Assembly: GCF_000785785.1 (NCBI RefSeq)
Contig: NZ_JRQN01000019.1
Coordinates: 1-41,239 of the forward strand
Source of the DNA: Streptococcus uberis
GTDB lineage: Bacteria > Bacillota > Bacilli > Lactobacillales > Streptococcaceae
Reading direction: 5' to 3'
DNA length: 41,239 bases
The notes beneath the pieces were generated by a model. It was given only the letters and a program-made list of their open reading frames with translations. It did no database searches and was not told where the DNA came from. Numbering within the stretch: the stretch's first letter is position 1; each line of letters starts with the position of its first letter. Position numbers and translations under genes: made by a program. Positions 23,315 through 34,483 of this stretch are shown here, in pieces.

Positions 23315-23820
23315 TTAGTTGGTTAGATTCATACGTTTTGACAATTTATCAATAATAATTGATCCAATAATTAAGGAAATAAACTCTCCCAATGCCGTTG
23401 TAAACCAAGTCAATAAAAATGGTGAACCGAAGAAACTTAGTTCAATAGCAACGGTAATCATAGATAAAGCAAAAAAGATTGAAAAGAATACAAATGCCTT
23501 GTTTAAAAGTCCATTAAAGATATATTCAGATCTATATTTGCTGAATAGATAGACACCCAATGTTACAAAAATAAGGGTTGAACCACCACCCACAAAGACA
23601 TCAATCAAGCCAAAACTATAAAAGTTAGCAATCATACAGCCAATTGTTACAGCAATAATATACTTTTTGTTATAAAAGGCTAAAAAGTTCATCATCTCTG
23701 AAACTCTGAATTGATACATCCCATACGATATCGCATTTAATGAGGGGTAATTGTTAAAACCACATATAATGCTGCTACTAAAGCAATATGAACATAGTCT
23801 CGAACAGTCAAATTTTTCAT
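23315..23820 (-). CDS. queT: QueT, predicted preQ1/queuosine-precursor transporter (frameshifted in this sequence)
   Basis: S-component of an ECF transporter for queuosine precursors (COG4708), used in tRNA modification. The frame from the ATG at 23820 begins MKNLTVRDYVHIALVAALYV (20 residues) and is broken after LTITP near 23743. Adding one C gives TPPLNAISYGMYQFRVSEMM (20 residues) and enters the frame that runs to 23315, with FYSFGLIDVFVGGGSTL typical of the family. The restored length is 168 aa with about five to six membrane helices. The upstream preQ1-II riboswitch independently supports the identity. Confidence 0.92.
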
Positions 23821-23825
23821 TATTT

Positions 23826-23902
23826 TCTCCTTTGGCGTCACATAAAGTTGATACTTCAGTGCGCGTATAATATGCTTGGTGAAAGGAACTTAAGCACCAA
23901 GG
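23826..23902 (-). promoter_or_regulatory. preQ1-II riboswitch (COG4708 RNA) controlling queT
   Basis: The minus-strand leader starts CTTGGTGC and pairs with CACCAAGCA downstream, followed by TATTATACGCGC, a variable hairpin, and GACGCC joined to the ribosome site AAAGGAGA. This is the arrangement of the preQ1-II aptamer known from Streptococcaceae upstream of COG4708 genes, where ligand binding hides the ribosome site. Recognition is by recalled consensus; no covariance search was run. Confidence 0.85.
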
Positions 23903-23920
23903 TTGCTTTGCAACTCCATT

Positions 23921-23929
23921 ATTATAGCA
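23921..23929 (-). promoter_or_regulatory. Extended -10 promoter of queT
   Basis: The minus strand reads TG-C-TATAAT, ending about 20 bases before the riboswitch. The -35 region is weak. A start site near 23914 would place the aptamer at the 5' end of the mRNA. Confidence 0.55.
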
Positions 23930-24153
23930 TATTTAACCAAAGAAATATATGCATTCAAAAAATAAGTGACATTGTCATACAATCACACTTTTTAGCTCTC
24001 GTCTAAGACATTACTTTTCCCAATTCCACTGTCATATTTAGTGAATAAAGATAGTTTGGCTTTTTCCTACTTAATCGATTTCTTCATTCTCAGCCATCCT
24101 GGAAATTTTCGGAAAATTCAATCCAACTTACTCCTTCAGCGTGAGCCATCAAA
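23930..24153. other. Non-coding stretch between queT and the nitroreductase gene
   Basis: About 220 bases without a supported gene. Minus-strand frames show short protein-like stretches (for example a 14-residue open piece near 24100) broken by stops, which could be a decayed gene, but I cannot assign one. Confidence 0.4.
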
Positions 24154-24183
24154 TAAAAAATGAGAGCATCTTCCGATGCTCTT
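24154..24183 (-). terminator. Terminator of the nitroreductase gene
   Basis: AGAGCATC-GGAA-GATGCTCT forms an 8-bp stem with a GGAA tetraloop, then CATTTTTT. The stem begins just after the stop codon. Confidence 0.85.
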
Positions 24184-24923
24184 TAATGTTTGCCTAGTCC
24201 TCTTTTATTTAAGTAGTCTTTCATAAATAAGCGAGGTAAATGAATTAAGGTTTTAAAGGCTATGTCAGACCAACTTTGTTTGAGTTGTCCATTAGTACGT
24301 TTAAGGTAATAATCTTGACTGATTTTTTCATATGCTAGCGTATTAGCAAGGGTATCTTTAGGATATTGATTTTTATGGTGAATGGCTTCTGCTGGAAAAC
24401 GAGGTTTCTTATCATTTCTAGTTGATGGATACCCCACCGCTAAACCAAATACCGGAAAAACATAATCAGGTAAAGGTAATAAATCTGAAATAGCCTCAAT
24501 ACCGTCTCTTATACCACCAATATAACAAACTCCCATCCCCATTGACTCCGCTGCAATAGTCATATTTTGTGCAGCAAGACTGGCATCAATTGCACCAACT
24601 AATACTGAATCTATGCCGCTGACAGTCTCTTCGATCGCAATCGCCTTCTCTTTTGCAAAATCATGGTGTCGTTTGAAATCTCCACAAAAAATAAAAAAAT
24701 GTCCGGCTTCTAAAATAAATGGTTGTAAACGCCCTACTTTTACTAGCTCTTTTAATAATTTCGGATCGTCTATACTTATAATCGAATAGGCCTGCAGAAA
24801 ACTTGCTGAAGAAGCTGCTTGTGCCGAAGAAATTAATAAATCAACTTCTTCTTGACTAAGTTTTTGATTTGTAAAATTTCTCACAGATACATGATTTAAA
24901 ATAGTTTCTATTGTTTGGTTCAT
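24183..24923 (-). CDS. NfsA-type NADPH-dependent flavin nitroreductase
   Basis: Flavoprotein of the oxygen-insensitive nitroreductase family, which reduces nitroaromatics, quinones or flavins with NAD(P)H; the physiological substrate is unknown. It has 246 residues, the NfsA-like length. Landmarks are HVSVRNFTNQKLSQEEVDLL (20 residues) near the N-terminus, SASFLQAYSII, GAIDASLAAQNMTIAAESMG (20 residues), GVCYIGGIRD and PVFGLAVGYPS, with a basic C-terminal extension. The ribosome site AAGGAA is five bases upstream. A 22-codon ORF precedes it by 11 bases. Confidence 0.88.
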   Translation of the reverse strand: MNQTIETILNHVSVRNFTNQKLSQEEVDLLISSAQAASSASFLQAYSIISIDDPKLLKELVKVGRLQPFILEAGHFFIFCGDFKRHHDFAKEKAIAIEETVSGIDSVLVGAIDASLAAQNMTIAAESMGMGVCYIGGIRDGIEAISDLLPLPDYVFPVFGLAVGYPSTRNDKKPRFPAEAIHHKNQYPKDTLANTLAYEKISQDYYLKRTNGQLKQSWSDIAFKTLIHLPRLFMKDYLNKRGLGKH

Positions 24924-24934
24924 GATATTCCTTA

Positions 24935-25003
24935 CTACTTATTTTTTCTTTTTATTAATGACACTACTATTAGACCAGCTAACAAACAAAAAAGAACAGG
25001 CAT
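24935..25003 (-). CDS. Predicted 22-residue hydrophobic peptide (small ORF)
   Basis: An ATG at 25003 is preceded by AAAGGAG at six-base spacing, a strong ribosome site. The ORF encodes MPVLFCLLAGLIVV, a membrane-spanning stretch, and ends SLIKRKNK and TAG at 24935, a positively charged tail. The nitroreductase ribosome site begins right after the stop, so the two are likely co-transcribed. It could be a small membrane protein, a leader peptide, or a type I toxin-like peptide; I see no complementary antisense RNA gene that would support the last. No homolog recognised. Confidence 0.5.
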   Translation of the reverse strand: MPVLFCLLAGLIVVSLIKRKNK

Positions 25004-25092
25004 CTAGGACTCCTTTACAATTAAATAATATCTAAAAAAGTATTCTAATAATTAAACTATATGTAGCATATCACTTTCTTAACAGTTTTCCC
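25004..25092. other. A/T-rich upstream region of the small ORF and nitroreductase gene
   Basis: This part of the 239-base ntpD-to-small-ORF gap should contain the promoter for the small ORF. Candidate -10 hexamers (TAGAAT, TATTAT) are present on the minus strand near 25040, but none has a matching -35, so I do not call a promoter. Confidence 0.35.
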
Positions 25093-25178
25093 AATAAAAG
25101 AGAGCATGCCCCAAAGCTAGAATGATCAGCTAATGTGACGCATTAACTTTCAATTCACAGTTCCTAAGGACATGCTCC
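25093..25178 (-). terminator. Long stem-loop after ntpD; probable terminator or intergenic repeat
   Basis: GAGCATG (minus strand, 25171-25177) pairs with CATGCTC (25102-25108) around a loop of 62 bases that itself contains TAATG/CATTA and AGCT/AGCT dyads. The 3' arm is followed by TCTTTTATT. This could terminate the V-ATPase operon, but the long structured loop is also what a small palindromic repeat element would show. Confidence 0.5.
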
Positions 25179-25242
25179 ATTTCATAAGGAGGGTGTTGAT
25201 TTACTAAATACCGATTGATTAGTTTCACATCATTTCAGGAGA

Positions 25243-25860
25243 TTATTTGACTTTCATGATTCGCACTAAATTCGAGCGTTCAGCTTCTTCTAATTTTAAT
25301 TCAATATAGTGTATTGTTTCTTCTAATTGGGGGATTATAGCATACTCTAAACCATTTACACGTCTTCTGGTTTTTTCAATTTCATCAGCCATAAGCTGAC
25401 AAACTTTTTCAACTTCTGCTAATCGAAGTAAGTTATCCATGATAGCTTCCATATTTTGAATGGTATTATCCATTTCACTGTTGGACCTTAGAAAACTATA
25501 GGAAAACTCACTTTTGTCATCATTGTCATTCTCTTGAATGTGAAATTTCGGAACGTGAACACTCATAACATTTTCTTCTTCAATATAGAGCGAGACATCA
25601 CGAACTGGTAATGAAAATAACTCTTCAACCATGGCATCACTTTCAATAGACTTGGCCAAAACAAATTCTTGCATATTTGACACTAGACAAGCTTCAACAT
25701 CTTGTCGCAATTCATCATTTTCTCTTATTAATGCGATAAAGCGACGCATCAGTTCATCGCGTTTATCCTTTAATAATTTATGACCTCTTTTAGCAGTTTT
25801 TAACCGTTTTTTTAAATTGTTAAGTTCCATGCGTGTGGGTTTAACATTTAATCTTACCAT
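25243..25860 (-). CDS. ntpD: V-type ATPase subunit D (central stalk)
   Basis: Central-shaft subunit of V1, functionally like F-type gamma. The 205-residue protein begins [20 protein letters not shown] (20 residues), the family N-terminus, and has long coiled-coil arms at both ends ([20 protein letters not shown], 20 residues). It follows ntpB by 38 bases and is the last ntp gene here. The ntpH and ntpJ genes that follow in E. hirae are absent. Confidence 0.94.
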   Translation of the reverse strand: MVRLNVKPTRMELNNLKKRLKTAKRGHKLLKDKRDELMRRFIALIRENDELRQDVEACLVSNMQEFVLAKSIESDAMVEELFSLPVRDVSLYIEEENVMSVHVPKFHIQENDNDDKSEFSYSFLRSNSEMDNTIQNMEAIMDNLLRLAEVEKVCQLMADEIEKTRRRVNGLEYAIIPQLEETIHYIELKLEEAERSNLVRIMKVK

Positions 25861-25898
25861 ATGTGATAAACCTTTCTGTCAATGGAGCTAGTCATAAC

Positions 25899-27277
25899 CT
25901 ATTCATGTCCAAGGTATTGATCTAGCATATCATCTTTGATTCGTTTTAATTCAGTTCGAGGTAGAATGGCTAACAACTTCCAACTTAAATTCAAACTTCT
26001 TCAATACTTCTATTTTTATAAAATCCTTGATTGATATACTCTTTTTCAAAACGATCTGTAAAGGCAACATATAATTTATCTGTTTCAGACAATGCTGATT
26101 CCCCAAGTACAACAACCAATTCTTTAGCTTGTTTTCCTTGTGCATAAGCTGCAAATAATTGGTTCATTGTTGCGGAATGGTCTGCTCGGGTTTTACCTTC
26201 ACCTGACCCTTTGTCTTTCAGACGTGATAGCGACGGTAAAATATTGATTGGGGGACGAAAACCACTATTGTAGAGCTCATGCGATAAGATTATTTGACCT
26301 TCTGTAATATAACCTGTCAAATCAGGAATTGGATGTGTGATATCATCTTCAGGCATGGTTAAAATTGGAATTTGCGTCACTGAGCCTTTTTTACCAACCA
26401 ATCGTCCAGCACGTTCGTAAAGGGTAGAAAGGTTCGTATATAAGTAACCAGGATAACCACGACGACCTGGTACTTCACGTCTTGCTGCAGAAATTTCACG
26501 TAATGCTTCACAATAGTTGGTCATATCCGTCATGATAACTAAAACGTGCATATCTTTTTCATAAGCAAGATATTCAGCTGTTGTTAATGCAATGCGAGGT
26601 GTTGCAATCCGTTCAATAGCCGGGTCATTAGCTAAATTCATAAAGAGGACAGAGCGATCAATGGCCCCTGTTTCACGGAGGTCATTCATAAAAAATTCAG
26701 CCTCTTCAAATGTGATGCCCATGGCTGCAAAGACAACAGCAAAATTATCATCCGTATTCAGAACAGTTGCTTGTCTTGCAATCTGCGCAGCCAATTCATT
26801 ATGGGGAAGACCTGATCCTGAGAAAACAGGTAGCTTTTGCCCACGAACTAAGGTATTAAGGTGATCAATGGCAGAGATACCCGTTTGAATAAATTCATCG
26901 GGATAGTCACGCGCTACAGGGTTGATTGCCTGTCCGTCAATATCAAGGTATTTTTCCGGAATTAAGTCCGGCCCACCATCAATTGGTTTGCCCATGCCAT
27001 CAAAAATCCGTCCAATCATATCTTCAGAAACAGCTACTTCTAAAGGATGTCCAGTAAATCTAACTTTTGCTTTGGCTAAATTAATACCACTTGATCCTTC
27101 AAACAACTGCACCATTGCCTTATCTTCATGGACTTCCAATACTTGACCTTGTCGTTTTTCACCATCATGCAGTTTAATTTCAACAAGTTCATTATATTGC
27201 ACTCCTGAAACCTGGTCGACAATCATCAGAGGACCTACAACTTCACTAACTGTCCGGTATTCTTTTATTGCTGTCAT
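25899..27277 (-). CDS. ntpB: V-type ATPase subunit B (frameshifted near its C-terminus)
   Basis: Non-catalytic nucleotide-site subunit of the V1 hexamer. The frame from 27277 (ribosome site AAAGGAGG) holds [20 protein letters not shown] (20 residues), [20 protein letters not shown] (20 residues) in place of a Walker A, and [20 protein letters not shown] (20 residues). It ends early at 25991 with RSIEEV. Adding one A near 25998 gives [20 protein letters not shown] (20 residues) and ends at 25899 with [11 protein letters not shown]. The restored protein is 459 aa, normal length. The loss as read is about 30 C-terminal residues. An AAA-to-AA miscall fits. Confidence 0.93.
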
Positions 27278-27278
27278 G

Positions 27279-29054
27279 TTATAGTCCTCCTTTCTCTAAG
27301 ACCTTGTGAATATCTAATGTCATTTCTTGTGCAATGGCAGTAATCTTATCCAATTGGTCTTCTGCAATATATTTACTTCGTGCAAGTCTATCTCGAACAG
27401 TGACTGTACCTGTCATAATTTCTGAAAAATACGCCCCCAAACTCAAAGCTTTCTTAGCTTCTTCATTAAATGTTAAGATATTTGTTAACATGGCATCTTG
27501 CTTTTTAAAGGATGTAAAAGTATCCACAGAATCGAAGGCATTTTGCTGTAAAAAGTCTTCACGAATTTGACGGGCAACTGCCATTGTCAGTTTATCTTGT
27601 TCAGATAAGGAATCAAGGCCTACTAACCGAACTATTTCTTCTAAACTAGCTTCTTCTTGTAAAATAAGCATTGCTTGATTAACTTTTTCTGACCAGTTTG
27701 TTTTTTCTTGTTGACTAATAAATTTACCTAATTCGTCTTTATAAAGTGAATAAGAATTCAACCAATTAATTGCCGGGAAATGGCGGCGCTGAGCTAACGG
27801 CGCATCAAGCCCCCAGAATACCTTAACAATACGCAAAGTATTTTGAGTAACCGGTTCTGAGATATCACCACCTGGAGGTGAAACCGCACCGATTGCAGTG
27901 ATTGAGCCTTCTCGCCCATCAGAACCAAGAACTTTGAAGCGTCCAGCGCGTTCATAATATTCTGCAATCCGACTTCCAAGATAAGCTGGATACCCTTCGT
28001 CACCCGGCATTTCTTCCAAACGACCTGACATTTCTCTAAGTGCTTCAGCCCATCTAGATGTCGAATCAGCCATAATGGCCACAGAGTAGCCCATATCACG
28101 GAAGTATTCTGCAATTGTAATTCCAGTATAAATTGAAGCTTCACGCGCAGCAACAGGCATATTAGACGTATTAGCAATTAGCACAGTTCTTTCCATAATT
28201 GATTGACCGGTAGTTGGATCAATTAGTTCCGGGAACTCATTCAGTACGTCTGTCATTTCATTTCCGCGTTCACCACAACCAACATAAATAACAATATCCA
28301 CATTAGCAAATTTTGCAATTTGGTGTTGAACAACTGTTTTACCTGCACCAAATGGACCAGGTACTGCTGCAGCGCCACCTTTTGCTACTGGAAAGAAGGT
28401 ATCAATAACACGTTGACCAGTTATTAGTGGTTCAACAGGAATTAATTTTTTCGCAACTGGACGACCACGACGTACTGGCCATTTTTGCATTAAACCACCT
28501 TTATAAATGTTGCCATCTTCTTGTTCAATTTGATAAATACAATCATCGACTGTGAATTGTCCCGAAGAAATCGCAACTAATTTTCCTGAAACTTTGTTCG
28601 GTACCATAATACGATGCTCAATAACCTTGGTTTCTTGAACAGTTCCTAAAATATCACCAGCACTAACCAGAGTACCTATTTCTTGATTAGCGACAAAATC
28701 CCACTTAACATCTCTATCTAAACTTGGTACCTCTGCCCCACGGATTAGAAAATCACTTTTTGTGACGGTTTTAAACCGATCAAGTGGGCGTTGGATACCA
28801 TCAAACATTTCTGACAGCAAGCCTGGTCCAAGCTCAACTGATAACGGGCTACCTGTAGTCGTAACCGGCTCACCTGGACCAATCCCCGAAGTTTCCTCGT
28901 AGACTTGGATGGAAGCTAAATCTTTTCTCATTTCAATAATTTCACCAATCAGACCTAAGTTACCAACTCGGCAAATATCTTGAATATTAGCTTCTTCCAT
29001 TCCAGAAGCCACAACTAAAGGCCCTGAAACTTTAATTACTTTTCCTTGACTCAA
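27279..29054 (-). CDS. ntpA: V-type ATPase catalytic subunit A
   Basis: Catalytic ATP-hydrolysing subunit of V1. I place the start at the TTG at 29054 because AAGGAG lies six bases upstream and the protein then has 591 residues, the family norm. The open frame continues 30 codons further with no homology or ribosome site. The Walker A GPFGAGKT is at about residues 233-240, followed by [20 protein letters not shown] (20 residues) and [20 protein letters not shown] (20 residues); the V-type non-homologous insert is at about 115-190. Its stop is one base before the ntpB ATG. Confidence 0.95.
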   Translation of the reverse strand: MSQGKVIKVSGPLVVASGMEEANIQDICRVGNLGLIGEIIEMRKDLASIQVYEETSGIGPGEPVTTTGSPLSVELGPGLLSEMFDGIQRPLDRFKTVTKSDFLIRGAEVPSLDRDVKWDFVANQEIGTLVSAGDILGTVQETKVIEHRIMVPNKVSGKLVAISSGQFTVDDCIYQIEQEDGNIYKGGLMQKWPVRRGRPVAKKLIPVEPLITGQRVIDTFFPVAKGGAAAVPGPFGAGKTVVQHQIAKFANVDIVIYVGCGERGNEMTDVLNEFPELIDPTTGQSIMERTVLIANTSNMPVAAREASIYTGITIAEYFRDMGYSVAIMADSTSRWAEALREMSGRLEEMPGDEGYPAYLGSRIAEYYERAGRFKVLGSDGREGSITAIGAVSPPGGDISEPVTQNTLRIVKVFWGLDAPLAQRRHFPAINWLNSYSLYKDELGKFISQQEKTNWSEKVNQAMLILQEEASLEEIVRLVGLDSLSEQDKLTMAVARQIREDFLQQNAFDSVDTFTSFKKQDAMLTNILTFNEEAKKALSLGAYFSEIMTGTVTVRDRLARSKYIAEDQLDKITAIAQEMTLDIHKVLEKGGL

Positions 29055-29164
29055 GTTTGTCTCCTTCTTAATTAACTTATTATTTCTTTCCCTTTTAGTG
29101 ACAAGCTTCAGTGTTAGTCTCCATCTATGATTATCAACAAACATAGAAGTCTGTCTAAGCGTTC

Positions 29165-29485
29165 CTATAATATATTTTGACCAACTGCACGCTCTACTCT
29201 GTCCTCCAATAAACGACGACCAAGTGTTGCTTTTCCTTTGTGCGTCGGAATCAAAATGACAGCTGGTTTTAACTGATTATTATAGTGGGCAATGGTTTCT
29301 GGAATTTTAGCTGCAATATCCTCAGTAATATAAATAATGCCAAAATCAGCCATTGCCAATTTCCTCAAGATGTTAATAGCATCCTCTTCACTAATAACAG
29401 GATAGGTTTTAAACCCTATCATATGAAATGGAAGAATGGCATCACGGTTGCCAATGACAGCAATTTTGTAGGTTTTATTGTCCAT
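29165..29485 (-). CDS. ntpG: V-type ATPase subunit F
   Basis: Small central-stalk subunit that binds subunit D and stimulates ATPase activity. The 106-residue Rossmann-like protein begins [20 protein letters not shown] (20 residues) and has [16 protein letters not shown]. In E. hirae nomenclature the F subunit is encoded by ntpG. It overlaps ntpC by 11 bases. A 110-base spacer separates it from ntpA, larger than the other gaps of the operon. Confidence 0.9.
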   Translation of the reverse strand: MDNKTYKIAVIGNRDAILPFHMIGFKTYPVISEEDAINILRKLAMADFGIIYITEDIAAKIPETIAHYNNQLKPAVILIPTHKGKATLGRRLLEDRVERAVGQNIL

Positions 29486-30485
29486 AGATTGGCCTCATTC
29501 TTTCCTTAACTAAATCCATAGGTAAGTCATTTGCTATTGCAGAAATTAATAACCTCAAATTTTTGATTTCAAATTCTTTTCCAAGTAAAAATCCTAGTAA
29601 TGGATAGGGACCTGATGTCTCAAATTGACCACTAGCAACTAGTTGGAATAAGAGTTGATCGAGAAATTTTTCAGTATCAACCAAAGACATTTTGCCACTT
29701 GCTAGTTTGTCTTGAGACTCTCTTATTGACAAGGAAAAAGCATCTGGATTCAACTGGTTAAACCAACTATCAATCGCGATGCCATCTGCTAAACGCTCAT
29801 AATCACCTAAAGTAAGCCTTCCTTGATCAAATAAGATTTGCTTGATAAAACCTTGATTCTTTTGTAATAATTTGGCTCTTTTTACACTAATAAAATTGTA
29901 AAATTCAATAATCAAATCGACAGCTTGGCGAATTTTATCGTCATTTAACTGCTCCGCAAGTTTTACTAAATGCTTAAAATATGCTAAATCACACCCAACT
30001 TCTAAAACACGATAATCCTGGTAATTTAGGTAATCTTGCCAAATAGAAACCACTTCATCAACAAAATCAGGTAAAAAATAATCAGATGATAGACTTCTCA
30101 CCAAATGTTCAAGATAAGAAAGTGGGTACTTTCCAATTGGGATTAGCAGATGGCTCAACTCTTTATGACTAGCTTTAGCTTTAAGCAACACCTTCACATT
30201 ATGGTAGAGATAAGGCAGACTCACAAAATCTACTACGTCACAAGAAGGAGAATCTTGATAGGCCCATTGATAACACTTAACAAGTTTTGACATTAATTCT
30301 TCTTCAACTTTATTAAGATCATCGAGATCTGCTGCTTTCAAATCATATCCCTTCTCTTGTAAGAGATTTGCCAGTGCTTCTTTACTTGGATTAATGAGAA
30401 TTTTTTGGAATTGCTCTGCTGAAATCATGTCTTTTTCTTTAATACTTATACTTGTATTGACTTGTGAAAATTGACCTTTATCCAT
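29475..30485 (-). CDS. ntpC: V-type ATPase subunit C/d (ring-to-stalk connector)
   Basis: Connects the central shaft to the membrane K ring. A 336-residue soluble, mostly helical protein; identity comes from its position between ntpE and ntpG, its size, and family-like segments such as SFLPYLYHNVKVLLKAK-type VSLPYLYHNVKVLLKAK and ELKNLRLL-type EIKNLRLLISAIAN. The ribosome site AGGAGG is four bases before the ATG. Confidence 0.88.
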   Translation of the reverse strand: MDKGQFSQVNTSISIKEKDMISAEQFQKILINPSKEALANLLQEKGYDLKAADLDDLNKVEEELMSKLVKCYQWAYQDSPSCDVVDFVSLPYLYHNVKVLLKAKASHKELSHLLIPIGKYPLSYLEHLVRSLSSDYFLPDFVDEVVSIWQDYLNYQDYRVLEVGCDLAYFKHLVKLAEQLNDDKIRQAVDLIIEFYNFISVKRAKLLQKNQGFIKQILFDQGRLTLGDYERLADGIAIDSWFNQLNPDAFSLSIRESQDKLASGKMSLVDTEKFLDQLLFQLVASGQFETSGPYPLLGFLLGKEFEIKNLRLLISAIANDLPMDLVKERMRPIYGQ

Positions 30486-30493
30486 AGCGCCTC

Positions 30494-31078
30494 CTAATCC
30501 TCACTAAACAGTTGTTGTGAAATCGCCGCACATTCACTTGTGAAAAGAGAGTCCACCAAATCACTGTAGAGATAGGTGTAATCCACTTGTCCAATAGAAA
30601 TAACAAATCCAGCTTGGTTCATTATTGTCTCACTTGAAAACTGAAAATTAGGATAAGTATCTCGTAATTGCTGGTAGCTTTGCTCTGACAATTTTACTGC
30701 AGTCTTTTGTCCAAATTGAACCTGACCCTTATTACTTGTGTATTTATCAAGAATTAGTTTGATAAAGACTAGCTCTTCGTCTAACTCCCAATTGACCATT
30801 TTTTCCAATGCTGCTTTAAACAATTCCTTAAGCACTTCTTGCTTCATTGCGAGACTAGACTGGCGTTCTTTATTTTTTAATTGTTGCATGTTAACTTGAT
30901 ATTGCCGTTGTAATTCTTTTAACTGCAGTTTAGCACTTTCTTTTTTTTCAGCAATAATACTTATTTTTTCTTGATCGTATTGACGATCAAGAATTTGTAA
31001 TTCTTGATCCAATTTTGCTCGCCCTTCTTGATGGGCTTGTTCAAGAATACCTGCTCTCAATTGTTCAATGTCACTCAC
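30494..31078 (-). CDS. ntpE: V-type ATPase subunit E (peripheral stalk)
   Basis: Peripheral-stalk stator subunit that pairs with the G-type subunit. I chose the GTG at 31078 because AAAGGAGG lies seven bases upstream and the protein then begins with SDIEQLRAGILEQAHQEGRA (20 residues), the usual start; an ATG at 31099 also has a modest GAGGT site and would add seven residues. The 194-residue protein is a long charged helix followed by a globular C-domain. Confidence 0.9.
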   Translation of the reverse strand: MSDIEQLRAGILEQAHQEGRAKLDQELQILDRQYDQEKISIIAEKKESAKLQLKELQRQYQVNMQQLKNKERQSSLAMKQEVLKELFKAALEKMVNWELDEELVFIKLILDKYTSNKGQVQFGQKTAVKLSEQSYQQLRDTYPNFQFSSETIMNQAGFVISIGQVDYTYLYSDLVDSLFTSECAAISQQLFSED

Positions 31079-31137
31079 AGATAATCCTCCTTTTACCATA
31101 TGTTACCTCAAGGGCTAGTGTCTTATCTTCTGATATG

Positions 31138-33585
<2,448 letters not shown>

Positions 33586-33596
<11 letters not shown>

Positions 33597-33909
33597 ATTT
33601 TTCTACCACCTTGTGTACAATTTGATTGATAATACTTTCTTTGTTATCTTCTAAAATTGTTTGGACTTTAGCCTGATTCTTCTCTTCAGTTGCACTTACT
33701 TTAGCTTCTAAAGCTCTTAATTCCTCCAATAAAGCGGTTTCATTTTCATTTAAACGAGTTCCTATTTCCAAATCATAAGTTGCCTTCAGTTGCTTCATTT
33801 CTTCTGTTTTTTGTAAGGTATATTCTTTTTTCTTCTTGGAATAGCTATCGCTGATTGCTTTAGCTTCCAATTCAATGTTTGTCATTGTTGATAAAATAGA
33901 ATTCGACAC
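33586..33909 (-). CDS. ntpF: V-type ATPase G-type peripheral-stalk subunit
   Basis: A 107-residue, almost entirely charged helical protein (EKKKEYTLQKTEEMKQLKAT-type coiled coil, 20 residues or fewer quoted) at the head of the operon. Position and composition match E. hirae NtpF, the G subunit that pairs with NtpE. The start is GTG at 33909 with AAGGAGAAG upstream. Sequence alone is low complexity, so identity leans on context. Confidence 0.85.
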
Positions 33910-33935
33910 TAGACTTCTCCTTTTCTGTTAAATTT

Positions 33936-33964
33936 TTATAATAATCTTACCAATTATTACTCAA
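33936..33964 (-). promoter_or_regulatory. Possible promoter of the V-ATPase operon
   Basis: On the minus strand TTGAGT (33959-33964) and TTATAA (33936-33941) are 17 bases apart, 27 bases before the ntpF start codon. Both hexamers deviate from consensus, so this is a tentative call; a promoter farther upstream with a long leader is equally possible. Confidence 0.35.
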
Positions 33965-34421
33965 ACAATCAGTAAGAAAACACTAAAGGTATATCCCAGA
34001 AAGTGTATAAGAAAAATCCAAAATTAATGGTCCAACCGGTGGTTAAATTAAACCACTCAACTTCCCATAAAGTTTGGATCACTTGCAATCTCAAAAGTTT
34101 GGTTCAAACTCATCCGGGGGAGTCTGTAAAGATAAGCAAAACCTCCAATCATGCTTTCCTTACAGTAATAATTAATCATTTCCAGAGTAATTTGTAGTTT
34201 TCAGCTACAATTCCTAAAAAGTGTTTGTAGTCATTATGAAACTACTATGCAATAATAGTGAAACACCTTATTACTAACCAGTAACTAACTGATTAGAACA
34301 GCCTTAGACTAATACGAAACGAGATATTTTTAACACACTTTTAAGCTTATATAACTACAATACACCTTTTTTTGGAAAAAAGTAAGTCGTTCACTAATAA
34401 GATCTATGCTTTCTATTTGAA
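33965..34421 (-). other. Long non-coding region upstream of the V-ATPase operon with several dyads
   Basis: About 450 bases with no supported gene. On the minus strand it has hairpins GTGGTT-TAATTT-AACCAC (around 34034-34051), TTGTAG-CTGAAAA-CTACAA (near 34191-34209) and GTAGT/ACTAC (near 34227-34245), and a direct repeat of CCAAACTTT with 25-base spacing (34069-34077 and 34094-34102). Short ORF-like pieces in two minus frames (31 and about 44 codons) look more like a decayed gene or chance than a real product. It could be a regulatory leader, a repeat element, or a remnant. Confidence 0.4.
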
Positions 34422-34447
34422 ACAACTCAGACAATTGTCTGAGTTGT
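34422..34447 (-). terminator. Perfect 26-bp palindrome, terminator of the ridA-pfoR-like unit
   Basis: ACAACTCAGACAA is followed directly by its exact reverse complement, giving a 26-bp perfect palindrome 36 bases after the stop of the membrane-protein gene. On the minus strand it is followed by TTTC. The T-run is short, so an operator role is not excluded. Confidence 0.6.
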
Positions 34448-34483
34448 CAAATTTCTCGGAGAGTACCTAATGTGATTATCAAT

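Noticed and set aside
29055..29144. 30-residue N-terminal extension of NtpA
   Set aside because: No ribosome site or family similarity; a TTG with AAGGAG upstream gives the normal length.
34016..34080. T-box leader upstream of the V-ATPase genes
   Set aside because: A GGTGG/ACC-like piece is present, but the T-box sequence and specifier layout are not, and the downstream genes are not amino-acid related.
33985..34170. Two short minus-strand ORF pieces (31 and about 44 codons) with protein-like composition
   Set aside because: They are in different frames, overlap, and match no family I know; a decayed gene is possible, but I cannot support a coding call.
34003..34197. 64-codon plus-strand ORF upstream of the V-ATPase operon
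   Set aside because: No ribosome site, no recognisable family, and it is antisense to the dyad-rich region; treated as chance.
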